Shown piece after piece: positions 17,746 to 26,577 of a stretch of DNA of 64,000 bases. This DNA is from Azospirillum halopraeferens DSM 3675 (GTDB taxonomy: Bacteria > Pseudomonadota > Alphaproteobacteria > Azospirillales > Azospirillaceae). Below the pieces are notes generated by a model. It was not told where the DNA came from. It ran no database searches and saw only the letters and a list, made by a program, of their open reading frames with translations. The translations under genes and the position numbers were made by a program. The first letter of the stretch is position 1. Every line of letters begins with the position of its first letter. The stretch spans positions 248,001-312,000 of the forward strand of contig NZ_AUCF01000001.1 of assembly GCF_000429625.1 (NCBI RefSeq), given 5' to 3'.

Positions 17746-19611
17746 ATGACCGATCCGATCCGCAAGGACGACCAGGCCGGACCCGCGGACCCGACGAGCG
17801 AAGGCTCCAAGGGCTTCCCGGAGTTCATCATCGCGCCGCCGGGTGTTGAGCCGGCCGCATCGCCGCGACGTCCGTTCGAACCGGCCGGGCCCCATCGCCT
17901 GATCGAACCGGCCAACGCTGCCGACGTTCCTCATGAGGCCGCAGATACCCGCTCGCCGCCACCGCCGCCGGTCGTGCCTCCCGTATCGCGGGGGCGGGGC
18001 GGCGGGATCGCCCTGCTTGCGGCGCTGGTGGCCATGCTCGCCGCCGGGGCCTCCATCGCTGCGCCCAGCCTGCGCCCGATCCTGGCGGAGACGCTGCGTC
18101 ACCAGTTCGGCGACCATCCTCTGATCGGCATCGTCACGGGCACCGCCGACACCCGCCCGGCCGGCCTCATCCAGTTGGACGTGGACACCTTCGACCAGCG
18201 CATCGGGGCGCTGGCGCAGGCGATGACCGCCACACCCGACGGCCGGCCGGTGGCGCCGGAGACGCTGGAGGAGTTTGTCACCGCGACGGGGCAGAACGAG
18301 CGTTTCAGCGGGTTGGAAGCCTCCCTGCGCCACGCCGAGGATCAGGTCCTGGTCCTTTCCAAGGCGCTGGGAGCGCTGGAGACCCGCCTCGCCAGGGTGG
18401 ACACGCGCGCCGACCTGCTGGAAGGCACCGACCGCTCGGTGATGGCGCGCCTTGAGGCCGCCGAGGGTGCAACACGGGATCTTGCCCCGAAGATCGCCGC
18501 CGTCGAAGGTGCTGCCGGAGCCGCCGCCGCCAGGGCCTCGGAAGCGGCAGCCGCAGGCGGCGAACTGTCCGGCCGGGTCGACGCGGCGACCGCCGCGGCC
18601 GACAGGTCCGCCGGCCGGCTGGACGGCGTCGAGGCGCGATTGACGGAGATGGCCGAGGCGATCCGGGCGAACGAAGAGGGCATCCGGACCAACGCCGGTG
18701 CGGTGCAGGCCAACACCGACGCCATCCGGACCGTGGCCGAGGCGGCGGAGGCGGCCGGTACCGCCGGCCGGGCCAACGCCGAGGCGATCCTGGCCGCCGC
18801 CGCGGCGGCGAAGGCAGAGGTCGAAGCCCTGGTGCAACGCCTTGCCGCGCTGGAAACCGGCACGGGTGACCTGACCGGGCGGCTGGGCGCGGTGCAGGCG
18901 GCGCTGAGCGCCGGCGACGACCGGATGGGTGTCGCCGAGCAGGGGTTGGCGGCGGCGCAGCAAAGCCTGGCCGACACCCGCCGGGCGGTGGACTCCGCGT
19001 CGGCCGAACTGGCGGCGCTGGCCGAGCGGACCGGAGCCATGGAAACCCGTCTGGAGCGGGTCAACGGCGGCACCGCGTCGGCGCTGCTGGCCCTGTCCGG
19101 GCGCATCCGGCAAGCCCTGGAGGACGGCGAGAGCTTCACCGGCGAGGTCGCCGCGGTGCGCGCCCTGGCGGGGGAGGACCGGTCGCTGACCGGGGCCATC
19201 GACACGCTCCAGCAGCTCGCCTCCCGCGGCGGCCCGACGCTCACCCTGCTGCGGCGGGAGTTCAACCTGGCCGCCCAAAAGATCATCGAGGTGGAGGAGG
19301 CGTCCGGGCCCGCGTGGTATGTCCGCACGGTCGCCGGCGTGACCTCCCAGGTCACCGGCTGGTTCGGCTGGGTGCAGCCCGCCATGCCCGCCCCCGGCGA
19401 GGAGGCACGGACGATCGTCACCGAGGCCGCCCGGAGCTTCACGCTGGGCCGCATCGACGAGGCGATCCGCGTGCTGAAGACGATCACCGGCCCCGGCGCC
19501 GCTTCGGCCGAACCGTGGATCCGGCTGGCCGAGGTGCGCGTCGACGCCGAGCGCGCCCTGCGGGTGCTGAGCGACTCCGCCCTGGCCAAGCTGTCCGCCG
19601 CCGGTCCCTGA
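17746..19611 (+). CDS. Long coiled-coil Mic60/mitofilin-like membrane protein, paralogue 3
   Basis: This is a 621-residue protein. The cytosolic N-terminus (about 84 residues) is Pro-rich. One transmembrane helix is at about 86-108 (GGIALLAALVAMLAAGASIA). A very long Ala/Glu-rich helical region (about 180-445) follows, with repeated heptads such as VEARLTEMAEAIRANEEGI, predicted coiled coil. The C-terminal mitofilin-like part has RIRQALEDGESFTGEVAAVR, PTLTLLRREFNLAAQKI, an amphipathic TGWFGWVQP segment and the final GRIDEAIRVLKTI ... PWIRLAEVRVDAERAL. The layout (TM, long coiled coil, mitofilin signature) is that of Mic60 itself. The GAGGAG Shine-Dalgarno supports the start. It lies 55 bp after the GTPase gene, in the same operon. 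Confidence 0.8.
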   Translation: MTDPIRKDDQAGPADPTSEGSKGFPEFIIAPPGVEPAASPRRPFEPAGPHRLIEPANAADVPHEAADTRSPPPPPVVPPVSRGRGGGIALLAALVAMLAAGASIAAPSLRPILAETLRHQFGDHPLIGIVTGTADTRPAGLIQLDVDTFDQRIGALAQAMTATPDGRPVAPETLEEFVTATGQNERFSGLEASLRHAEDQVLVLSKALGALETRLARVDTRADLLEGTDRSVMARLEAAEGATRDLAPKIAAVEGAAGAAAARASEAAAAGGELSGRVDAATAAADRSAGRLDGVEARLTEMAEAIRANEEGIRTNAGAVQANTDAIRTVAEAAEAAGTAGRANAEAILAAAAAAKAEVEALVQRLAALETGTGDLTGRLGAVQAALSAGDDRMGVAEQGLAAAQQSLADTRRAVDSASAELAALAERTGAMETRLERVNGGTASALLALSGRIRQALEDGESFTGEVAAVRALAGEDRSLTGAIDTLQQLASRGGPTLTLLRREFNLAAQKIIEVEEASGPAWYVRTVAGVTSQVTGWFGWVQPAMPAPGEEARTIVTEAARSFTLGRIDEAIRVLKTITGPGAASAEPWIRLAEVRVDAERALRVLSDSALAKLSAAGP

Positions 19612-19650
19612 CGACGAACACCTCCCTTCCGCGCCGTCGGCGGGGGAGGA

Positions 19651-20456
19651 TCAGCCCTCCGCCACCGGTTCGTAGAACTCCGGGCCGAAGCCGGCGGCGG
19701 AGCGGCCGGCGGTGTTGAACGGGCGCTTGAGGACGCCGCGGAAATGTCGGCGCACCAGATCCTGCCAGGTGGCGACGGGATCGACGCCGCGGGCGGCGCA
19801 GACGTAACCGAACCACCGCCGGCCGGCGGCGACGTGGGTCACCTCGTCGTCGCAGATTGTTTGCAGCAACGCCGCGCTCTCCCCGTCGCCGAATCCCTTC
19901 AGGCGGGCGATGGTGTCGGGCGTCACGTCCAGGCCGCGCGCCTCCAGCACCATGGGGACCACGGCCAGGCGCGCCGCCACGTCGTGGGCGGTCACCTGCG
20001 CCGCCTGCCACAGACCGTCGTGGGCCGGCAGATCGCCGTAACCGGAACCGAGGGCGTTCAGCCGGGCGTCCAGCATGGCGAAGTGGCGCGCCTCGTCGTC
20101 GGCCACCTGCACCCAGTCGTCGAGGAACGGCTTCGGCAGACCCTCGGCCGGGAACCGGCCGACCAGGTCCCAGGCGAGGTCGATGGCGTTCAATTCGATG
20201 TGGGCGAGCGCATGCAGCAGCGCGATCCGGTTGGCCATGCTGCCGCCGCGCCCGCGCTTGGGCATGTCGCGGGGCAGCTTCAGCTCCGGCCGGTCGGGCC
20301 GGGCCGGTCGGTCGGGGAGCGGCGTCGTGCCGACCGCGGTGATGCGCCCGTCGCGCCACGCCGCCGCGAAGGCGTGCGTCAACGCCACCTTTCCGGTCGG
20401 CACCGCGGTGTCCAGAACGGCCCGGGCGGCGTCGCTGAGGGTCGGCGGAAGGGTGG

Positions 20457-20460
<4 letters not shown>
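19651..20460 (-). CDS. DUF455 ferritin-like protein
   Basis: This is a 269-residue soluble protein of the DUF455 family, which has a ferritin-like four-helix fold. The helices carry the expected diiron ligands: ALLHALAHIELNAIDLAWDL, QVADDEARHF and TICDDEVTHVAAG (Glu and ExxH-like pairs). The GTG start at 20460 overlaps the cysQ stop codon (GTGA overlap), so the two genes are translationally coupled and cysQ is first. The substrate is unknown; relatives of the MiaE type hydroxylate tRNA, but nothing here proves that. Confidence 0.85.
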
Positions 20461-21239
<779 letters not shown>

Positions 21240-21358
21240 GGGTCGTCCTCCGGGGTGCGGGGTGTCATGAAACCATAACGCGCCTCAGGGGGGCCCGGAA
21301 GCCCCGGAACGGTTGCGTCTCACGGAATTCCGGAGGCGGCGCATGGGAGGGAAAGAGC

Positions 21359-21883
21359 ATGGCGGCCGGCTGGCGCGCAATGGGAAACGGCGATATCGCG
21401 GCGGTCCTGGATGTTGCGGAGGTTGTCCACAGCGATTATCCGGAGCGGCCGGAGGTGTTCGCGGAGAGATTGCAGCTTTTCCCCGCCGGCTGCCGCGTCG
21501 CGGTGGCCGGTGACGGAACGATCTGTGGGTACGCGGTGCTGCATCCCGGCGTGCTCGGGAAGCCGCCGGCGCTGGACAGCCTGCTCGGCGCCCTGCCGGC
21601 GGACGCCGACTGCCTGTATCTGCACGACGTGGCCCTGCTGCCGCAGACGCGCGGGCTGGGGCTGGGTGAGGCGGCGCTGCGGGACGCGGCGGAGTTGGCC
21701 CGGTGTTGCGGCCTGGAGTGGCTGGCCCTGACCTCGACGCCGCCGGCTCGGGGCTATTGGGAGCGCGCCGGCTTCGCCCCGTTCGCCGGGGCCGACGCGG
21801 CGCTGGCCGCCAAGTTGGCGTCCTACGGCGACGGCATGGCCTATCTGGTGGCGCCTTCGTTCAGGCCGATGTCTTCAGGCTGA
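21359..21883 (+). CDS. GNAT-family N-acetyltransferase
   Basis: This is a 174-residue protein. The GNAT fold is visible as a substrate-side N-terminus, the strand CLYLHDVALLPQTRG, the acetyl-CoA loop RGLGLGEAALRDAAELA (R/Q-x-x-G-x-G/A pattern), and the final EWLALTSTPPARGYWERAGFA. No substrate can be deduced. Its last 23 bp overlap the convergent plsY gene, so the two transcripts are antisense to each other at their ends. Confidence 0.88.
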   Translation: MAAGWRAMGNGDIAAVLDVAEVVHSDYPERPEVFAERLQLFPAGCRVAVAGDGTICGYAVLHPGVLGKPPALDSLLGALPADADCLYLHDVALLPQTRGLGLGEAALRDAAELARCCGLEWLALTSTPPARGYWERAGFAPFAGADAALAAKLASYGDGMAYLVAPSFRPMSSG

Positions 21884-22454
21884 TCCGCGGTTCCTCGCCT
21901 TTCAGCAGCCGGCGGATGTTGGCCTCGTGACGGATGGCGACCAGCACCGCGATGAACAGGGCGAGGGCCGCCACCGCTGTACCGGCGACGAACCACGCCA
22001 CCACCGGCGCCAGGGCCAGGGCGGTGAGTGCCGACAGGGACGAGATGCGGAACAGGAACGCCATGGCCAGCCAGGTCAGGCAGGCGATGGTGCCCACCGG
22101 CCAGGCGACGGCCAGCAGCACGCCGAGCGCCGTGGCCACGCCCTTGCCGCCCTTGAAGCCCAGCCACACCGGGAAGGTGTGGCCCAGCATGGCGCCGCCG
22201 CCGGCCCACAACGCCGCCTCCGGCCCCGCCGCGGCGAGGGCGAGCAGGGCGGCGATGGCGCCCTTGCCGCTGTCCAGCAGCAGGGTGGCGGCGGCCAGCG
22301 GCTTGTTGCCGGTGCGCAGCACGTTGGTGGCGCCGATGTTGCCGGAGCCGATGGCGCGGATGTCGCCGTAGCCGGCCAGGCGCGTCAGCACCAGCCCGAA
22401 GGGGACGGAGCCCAGCAGATAGCCGGCGAGGGCGGCGGCGATGGCGGTCAGCAC
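21861..22454 (-). CDS. plsY: Glycerol-3-phosphate acyltransferase PlsY
   Basis: This is a 197-residue polytopic membrane protein that transfers acyl from acyl-phosphate to glycerol-3-phosphate, the first step of phospholipid synthesis. It has five to six hydrophobic segments. The family motifs are present: GSGNIGATNVLRTG (about 36-49), the loop GHTFPVWLGFKGGKGVAT, and RHEANIRRLLKGEE near the C-terminus. It starts 4 bp before the end of the upstream pyrC' gene, and pyrB-pyrC'-plsY form one operon, an order common in alphaproteobacteria. Confidence 0.96.
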   Translation of the reverse strand: MLTAIAAALAGYLLGSVPFGLVLTRLAGYGDIRAIGSGNIGATNVLRTGNKPLAAATLLLDSGKGAIAALLALAAAGPEAALWAGGGAMLGHTFPVWLGFKGGKGVATALGVLLAVAWPVGTIACLTWLAMAFLFRISSLSALTALALAPVVAWFVAGTAVAALALFIAVLVAIRHEANIRRLLKGEEPRISLKTSA

Positions 22455-22458
22455 CGGA

Positions 22459-23787
22459 TCACGCCTCCGCCTGCCAGACGGTGCGGCCGTCGACGATGGT
22501 GCGCAGCACCCGGCCCTGCACCGGCCGGTCCTCGAAGGCGGAGTTCTTGCTCTTGGACTTGAACCGGCTGACGTCCACCGTCCACGGCACGTCGCTGTCG
22601 AAGGCCAGCAGGTCGGCCGGGCCGCCCTTCGCCAGCCGCCCGCCGGGCAGGCCCAGCAGGTCCGCCGGCCGGCAGGTCACCCGGGCGAGCGCGTCGAGCA
22701 GCGTCATCCTGCCCTTGTGGGCCAGCTCCAGTGTCAGGGGCAGCAACGTTTCCAGCCCGATCACGCCATAGGCGGCCTGGGCGAAGGGCAGACGCTTGTG
22801 GTCGGCGTCCTGCGGCCAGTGGTCCGACGCGATGACGTCGATGGTGCCGTCGGCCAACCCCTCCACCACCGCGCGGCGGTCCATCTCGCCGCGCAACGGC
22901 GGGGACACCTTGGCGAAGGTGCGGTAGTCGCCCACGTCGGTTTCCGTCAGGGCGAAGTAATGGGGGGCGGTGTCGCAGGTCACCTTCAGGCCGCGCGCCT
23001 TGGCGCGGCGGATGACGTCCACCGATTCGCCCGTCGTTACGTGGGCGAAATGGATGTGGCCGCCGCTCATCTCGGCCAGGCGCAGGTCGCGTTCGATCAT
23101 GATGATCTCCGCCTCCCGCGACACGCCGGGCAGGCCCAGCCGGGTGGCCAGCTCCCCGGCGTTCATCACGCCCGACGCCAGCCGCGGTTCCAGCGGGTGC
23201 TGCACCACCAGCTTGCCGAAGGCGCCGGCGTAGCTCAGCGCGCGGCGCATGGTCAGGGGGTCGGTGACCGGCTTGGTGCCGTCGGTGAAGGCGACGGCAC
23301 CGGCGCGGGCCAGCAGGCCCATCTCGGTGATCTCTTTGCCCTCGGTGCCGCGGGTGGCGGCGGCGTAGGCGAAGACCTTGACCAGCCGCACCTCGCGGGC
23401 GCGGCGCGCCACGAACTCCAGCCCCGCCACATCGTCGATGACCGGGTCGGTGTTGGGCAGCACCACCAGGGCGGTGACGCCGCCGGCCGCGGCAGCGCGC
23501 GACGCGCTCTTGATGGTCTCCTTGTGCTCCTCGCCGGGCTCGCCGACCTGGACGCGGATGTCCACCAGACCGGGGGCCAGGCAGTGGCCGCCGAGGTCGA
23601 CGACGGTGGCCCCCTCCGGCACACCGTCGGCGAACAGGCGGGGGCCGAGGTCGGCGATGCGCGTGCCCTCGGTCAGCAGGGCGCCCGGCGCGTCGAGGCC
23701 GGTGGCGGGGTCGAGCAGGCGGGCGTTGACGTAGGCGACGCGGGCCGGGGAGGCGGGCGCGGCGGCGGGTGCGGCAGGGCTGGTCAT
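22459..23787 (-). CDS. pyrC: Dihydroorotase-like protein PyrC' (metal-binding HxH missing)
   Basis: This is a 442-residue amidohydrolase-fold protein in the pyrimidine operon. The barrel start, usually PGxxDxHxHxREPG, reads APGLVDIRVQVGEPG, so the two metal-binding histidines are replaced by Arg78 and Gln80. Later parts of the fold remain (HIHFAHVTTGES; VIASDHWPQDADHK). This pattern fits the non-catalytic PyrC' subunits that in Pseudomonas assemble with PyrB and are needed for aspartate transcarbamoylase, while a separate active dihydroorotase sits elsewhere in the genome. It lies 17 bp after pyrB and before plsY. The MTSPAAPAAA leader is a low-complexity extension. Confidence 0.9.
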   Translation of the reverse strand: MTSPAAPAAAPASPARVAYVNARLLDPATGLDAPGALLTEGTRIADLGPRLFADGVPEGATVVDLGGHCLAPGLVDIRVQVGEPGEEHKETIKSASRAAAAGGVTALVVLPNTDPVIDDVAGLEFVARRAREVRLVKVFAYAAATRGTEGKEITEMGLLARAGAVAFTDGTKPVTDPLTMRRALSYAGAFGKLVVQHPLEPRLASGVMNAGELATRLGLPGVSREAEIIMIERDLRLAEMSGGHIHFAHVTTGESVDVIRRAKARGLKVTCDTAPHYFALTETDVGDYRTFAKVSPPLRGEMDRRAVVEGLADGTIDVIASDHWPQDADHKRLPFAQAAYGVIGLETLLPLTLELAHKGRMTLLDALARVTCRPADLLGLPGGRLAKGGPADLLAFDSDVPWTVDVSRFKSKSKNSAFEDRPVQGRVLRTIVDGRTVWQAEA

Positions 23788-23804
23788 GGTCTCTCCATCG
23801 CGCC

Positions 23805-24767
23805 TCAGGCGGCGCGTCCCTCGCGGGCCGGGCGGGTCAGCAGGTCGAGCACGGCCATGCGCACCGCCACCCCCAGTTCCACCTGGTCGAGGATCATCGA
23901 GCGCTTGAAGTCGTCGGCCACCTCGGAATCGATCTCGACGCCACGGTTCATCGGGCCGGGGTGCATGATCAGCGCGTTGGGCTTGGCCACCGCCAGCTTC
24001 TCGTAGTCCAGGCCGAAGAAGTAGAAATACTCGCGGATCGACGGTACGTACTGGCCGGACATGCGTTCGGACTGCAGGCGCAGCATCATCACGATGTCGG
24101 CGTCCTTCAGTCCGGACTTCATGGTGTGATGGACCTCCACCCCCAGCCGCTCGATGGCGGACGGCAGCAGCGTGGGCGGCGCCACCACCCGGACATGGGC
24201 CCCCATGGCGTTCAGCAGGTGGATGTTGGAGCGCGCCACCCGGCTGTGCAGGATGTCGCCGCAGATCGCCACCACCAGCCCTTCCAGCCGCCCCAGCCTG
24301 CGGCGAATCGCCAGCGCGTCCAGCAGGGCCTGGGTCGGATGCTCGTGGTGTCCGTCGCCGGCGTTGAGCACGGCGCAGTTGACCTTGTCCGACAGCAGCT
24401 TGACCGCGCCCGACTCGGCGTGGCGGACGACCAGGGCGTCCAGGTGCATGGCGTTCAGGGTCATCGCCGTGTCGATCAGGGTCTCCCCCTTCTTCACCGA
24501 CGAGGACTGCACGGCCATGTTGATCACGTCGGCGCCCAGCCGCTTGGCCGCCAGCTCGAACGAGGTGAGCGTGCGCGTCGAGTTCTCGAAGAACAGGTTG
24601 ACGACGGTGCGCCCGTCCAGGAGCTGCGACTTGCGCTCCCGGCTGCGGCTCTGCTCGACGTAGCTGTCGGCAAGGTCGAGGACGAGGGAAATCTCGCCCG
24701 CGCTCAACCCCTCGATGCCGAGAAGGTGGCGGTGCGGGAAGCGGGTCATGGTCGAGGGCTCGGTCAT
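23805..24767 (-). CDS. pyrB: Aspartate carbamoyltransferase catalytic subunit
   Basis: This is a 320-residue enzyme that condenses carbamoyl phosphate with L-aspartate to carbamoyl aspartate in pyrimidine synthesis. The carbamoyl-phosphate loop [13 protein letters not shown] contains STRT at 63-66; [13 protein letters not shown], the [13 protein letters not shown] motif and [11 protein letters not shown] are all conserved. The length is normal. It is the first gene of pyrB-pyrC'-plsY. No regulatory-subunit gene (pyrI) is adjacent, as usual for the PyrB/PyrC' type. A run of three hairpins lies upstream. Confidence 0.96.
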   Translation of the reverse strand: MTEPSTMTRFPHRHLLGIEGLSAGEISLVLDLADSYVEQSRSRERKSQLLDGRTVVNLFFENSTRTLTSFELAAKRLGADVINMAVQSSSVKKGETLIDTAMTLNAMHLDALVVRHAESGAVKLLSDKVNCAVLNAGDGHHEHPTQALLDALAIRRRLGRLEGLVVAICGDILHSRVARSNIHLLNAMGAHVRVVAPPTLLPSAIERLGVEVHHTMKSGLKDADIVMMLRLQSERMSGQYVPSIREYFYFFGLDYEKLAVAKPNALIMHPGPMNRGVEIDSEVADDFKRSMILDQVELGVAVRMAVLDLLTRPAREGRAA

Positions 24768-24826
24768 GAGGCGCGACTATAGGAGCGGCCGCAGGGCGCC
24801 GCAACCGGGATGGATGGCGGTCTCAT

Positions 24827-24865
24827 ACGGCCGGAAAATGATCACTTCCATCATTTTCCGGCCGT
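24827..24865. repeat. Long-stem palindromic repeat, copy 2 (REP-like)
   Basis: Perfect 16-bp arms ACGGCCGGAAAATGAT / ATCATTTTCCGGCCGT surround a 7-base loop, CACTTCC. It is the same element as at 13149-13193: identical ACGGCCGGA core and loop length, while two stem positions differ on both sides (G-C to A-T pairs), so the pairing is kept. It lies between higA and pyrB, first of three consecutive hairpins. Confidence 0.75.
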
Positions 24866-24876
24866 GAAACCCGGCA

Positions 24877-24898
24877 GATCAATGCCTTGGCATTGATC
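24877..24898. repeat. Second hairpin of the pyrB-upstream array
   Basis: Perfect 10-bp arms GATCAATGCC / GGCATTGATC are separated by TT. It lies 11 bp from the preceding long palindrome and 8 bp from the next one. It could be part of the same repeat cluster or an operator for pyrB, whose start lies about 110 bp away. Confidence 0.5.
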
Positions 24899-24906
24899 GA
24901 GAGGGT

Positions 24907-24941
24907 GATGCCAACGCCACCCTTCAGGTGCCGTTGGTATC
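24907..24941. repeat. Third hairpin of the array, overlapping the higA stop
   Basis: Arms GATGCCAACGCCACC and GGTGCCGTTGGTATC pair at 13 of 15 positions around a 5-base loop. It overlaps the first bases of the higA stop codon and may act as the transcript end of that gene. Confidence 0.5.
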
Positions 24942-25242
24942 ATACGGCCCGGGGGCGAACGACGGCGGCGATGCGTTCGCCGTCCTTTTCCTGCGCCAGC
25001 GCCAGGTCGCAGGCCGCCTGCAGGTTCAGCCGGAGGCGGGCGGACGTCCCGAAGTAGGTGCCGAGGCGCAACGCGGTGTCAGCGGTGACCGACCGTTCGC
25101 CTTTGACGATCCCGGCCATCCGGCTCTGCGGCACATCCAGCGCCCGGGCCGGGGCCGCGACGGAGACGCCGATCTCCTGCAGCTCTTCCGCAAGGATCTC
25201 ACCCGGATGGATGGGCGGCAGGCGAGCCGCATCAATGGCCAT
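24940..25242 (-). CDS. higA: HigA-type antitoxin, XRE family (orphan)
   Basis: This protein of 100 residues begins MAIDAARLPPIHPGEILAEE, the typical start of HigA/VapI addiction-module antidotes, followed by a helix-turn-helix (VSVAAPARALDVPQSRMAGI ... ADTALRLGTYFG). The start at 25242 is chosen by family alignment; the frame is open 10 codons further, but those codons come from the overlapping toxin remnant. The partner toxin gene higB should lie directly upstream and is reduced to its last 18 codons. The antitoxin may survive as an orphan repressor. Confidence 0.82.
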   Translation of the reverse strand: MAIDAARLPPIHPGEILAEELQEIGVSVAAPARALDVPQSRMAGIVKGERSVTADTALRLGTYFGTSARLRLNLQAACDLALAQEKDGERIAAVVRPRAV

Positions 25243-25288
25243 CCACCATTTCGATGTCAAAGGCGTCTCCATCGGTGAAGGTGGTCCA
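25232..25288 (-). pseudogene. higB: Remnant of the higB toxin gene (last 18 codons and stop)
   Basis: Reading the minus strand just upstream of higA gives WTTFTDGDAFDIEMVDGH followed by TGA, which overlaps the beginning of higA. HigB/RelE-type toxins characteristically end ...FxWTDGDAYDVEIVDYH, so this is the toxin C-terminus. The rest is missing: the fragment abuts, in the same frame, the stop codon of the LysR gene (25289-25291). A deletion joining the LysR 3' end to the toxin 3' end is the simplest explanation. Confidence 0.7.
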
Positions 25289-26188
25289 TCAATCCGCCGG
25301 CGTTTCCCGGCCGGCCTCGGCGTACAGCCAGCCGCGGAACGCCCGGACCTTGGGGCGGGCGTAGTAGTGGGGCGGGGCGACGACGTAATAGGCGTGGGTG
25401 CCCGGCAGCTCCACGTCGAAGGGGCGCAGCAGGCGGCCGGCGGCGAGGTCGTCGGCGACCAGGACCTTGCGGGCCAGCGCCACCCCGTGGCCCTCCATGG
25501 CCGCCTGGAGCAGCAATGCCGAGTCGGTGTAGCGCGGGCCGCGGGTGGCGTCGGCGGCGGGGACGCCGGCGGCGGTGAACCAGGCGGTCCAGTCGATCTG
25601 GTAATCGTCGTGCAGCAGCGTGTGCTTCAGCAGGTCGGAGGGGCTCCGGATCGGGCGGTCGCCGCGCGCCAGGGCGGGGGAGCACACGGGGAAGACGGGG
25701 TCGTCCATCAGCCATTCCGCCTTCACGCCGGGCCACGGCGGGCGGCCGAAGCGGATGGCCAGGTCCACGTCCTGCTGGGCAAAATCCACCATCTGCGACG
25801 TGGTGTGCAGGCGCAGTTCCAGTTCGGGGTGGGCCGCCTGGAACCGGCCGAGGCGCATCACCAGCCACTTGGCCGCAAAGGATGGCATGGTGGAGATGGT
25901 CAGCGAGCCCGCGGAATCGGCGCGGCACAGCCGCTCCGTCGCATCCGACATGGACTCGAAGGCGTCGCGCAGGGGCGGCAGGTAGGTCTGCCCCGCCTCG
26001 GTCAGGACCAGCCCGCGGCTGACCCGGCGGAACAGCGGTATGCCAAGCCACTCCTCCAGCGCTTTGATCTGGTGGCTGACGGCGGCCTGGGTGACGTGCA
26101 GCTCCTCCGCCGCCCTGGTGAAGGAGAGGTGGCGGGCGGCCGCCTCGAAGCTGCGCAGGGCATTGAGCGGCGGCAGGCGGCGGGCCAT
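25289..26188 (-). CDS. LysR-family transcriptional regulator, GcvA-like
   Basis: This is a 299-residue protein. The N-terminal winged HTH reads LPPLNALRSFEAAARHLSFT and AAEELHVTQAAVSHQIKALE, typical of the GcvA subgroup (PPLxALRxFEAAARxxSFxxAAxEL). The effector domain follows, with TISTMPSFAAKWLVMRLGRF and DVDLAIRFGRPPWPG. The length is normal and the C-terminus complete, so the adjacent higB deletion did not damage it. It is divergent from a DUF1127-GFA gene pair; a LysR-type dyad lies 10 bp from its start codon, which suggests autoregulation and control of that pair. Confidence 0.9.
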   Translation of the reverse strand: MARRLPPLNALRSFEAAARHLSFTRAAEELHVTQAAVSHQIKALEEWLGIPLFRRVSRGLVLTEAGQTYLPPLRDAFESMSDATERLCRADSAGSLTISTMPSFAAKWLVMRLGRFQAAHPELELRLHTTSQMVDFAQQDVDLAIRFGRPPWPGVKAEWLMDDPVFPVCSPALARGDRPIRSPSDLLKHTLLHDDYQIDWTAWFTAAGVPAADATRGPRYTDSALLLQAAMEGHGVALARKVLVADDLAAGRLLRPFDVELPGTHAYYVVAPPHYYARPKVRAFRGWLYAEAGRETPAD

Positions 26189-26197
26189 GGGAACCCC

Positions 26198-26223
26198 GAT
26201 CGCATTAGTTTTGCTAATCGATC
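26198..26223. promoter_or_regulatory. LysR-type operator dyad (ATTAG-N5-CTAAT)
   Basis: The dyad ATTAG-TTTTG-CTAAT fits the T-N11-A LysR box and is extended to GATCGcATTAG / CTAATCGATC with one unpaired base. It lies between the divergent LysR gene (start 26188) and the DUF1127 gene (start 26337), in an AT-rich pocket of GC-rich DNA, which is the standard position for an autoregulatory LysR site. Confidence 0.7.
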
Positions 26224-26336
26224 CTATGAGAAACCGTCGTTTGCGCGCAAGAAGCGGGTCGCGCACAGTTCGGGTCGGGACGAAAGTTCCGACGGGCCGC
26301 CCGGCGGGCGGTCCGGCAAACCGAGGGAGAGACCCC

Positions 26337-26573
26337 ATGACGAGCCAGAGCCGCCTTTCGCACACCTCCACCCGCATTCCCGAAGCCCCGCGGGGCCTGG
26401 TCCGCGGGCTCGGCGCCGTGATGATCGCCGTGGCCGACCGGTGGGGGACATGGAACGACCGGCGCCGCCAGAGGATGGCCTTGCAGGCCCTGCCGGACCA
26501 CCTGCTGCACGACATCGGGCTGTCGCGCGCCGACGTGGCGAACGAGGCGGACAAGCCCTTCTGGAAGGGGTAA
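26337..26573 (+). CDS. DUF1127 (YjiS-like) small protein
   Basis: This is a 78-residue protein whose C-terminal half is the DUF1127 motif: RRRQRMALQALPDHLLHDIG followed by LSRADVANEADKPFW. The RxxLxxLxDHxLxDIGLSR pattern is diagnostic. Some DUF1127 proteins act in RNA metabolism or phosphate responses in alphaproteobacteria, but the role here is unknown. It is preceded by the Shine-Dalgarno GAGGGAGA and followed after 4 bp by the GFA gene. GcvA-type LysR genes are frequently found next to DUF1127 genes, as here. Confidence 0.88.
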   Translation: MTSQSRLSHTSTRIPEAPRGLVRGLGAVMIAVADRWGTWNDRRRQRMALQALPDHLLHDIGLSRADVANEADKPFWKG

Positions 26574-26577
26574 GGGC

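Noticed and set aside
14379..17915. A 1178-codon open frame on the minus strand across the mitofilin/dynamin cluster
   Set aside because: It is antisense to two genes with clear domains and has no family features. In DNA this GC-rich, stop codons are rare in the complementary frame.
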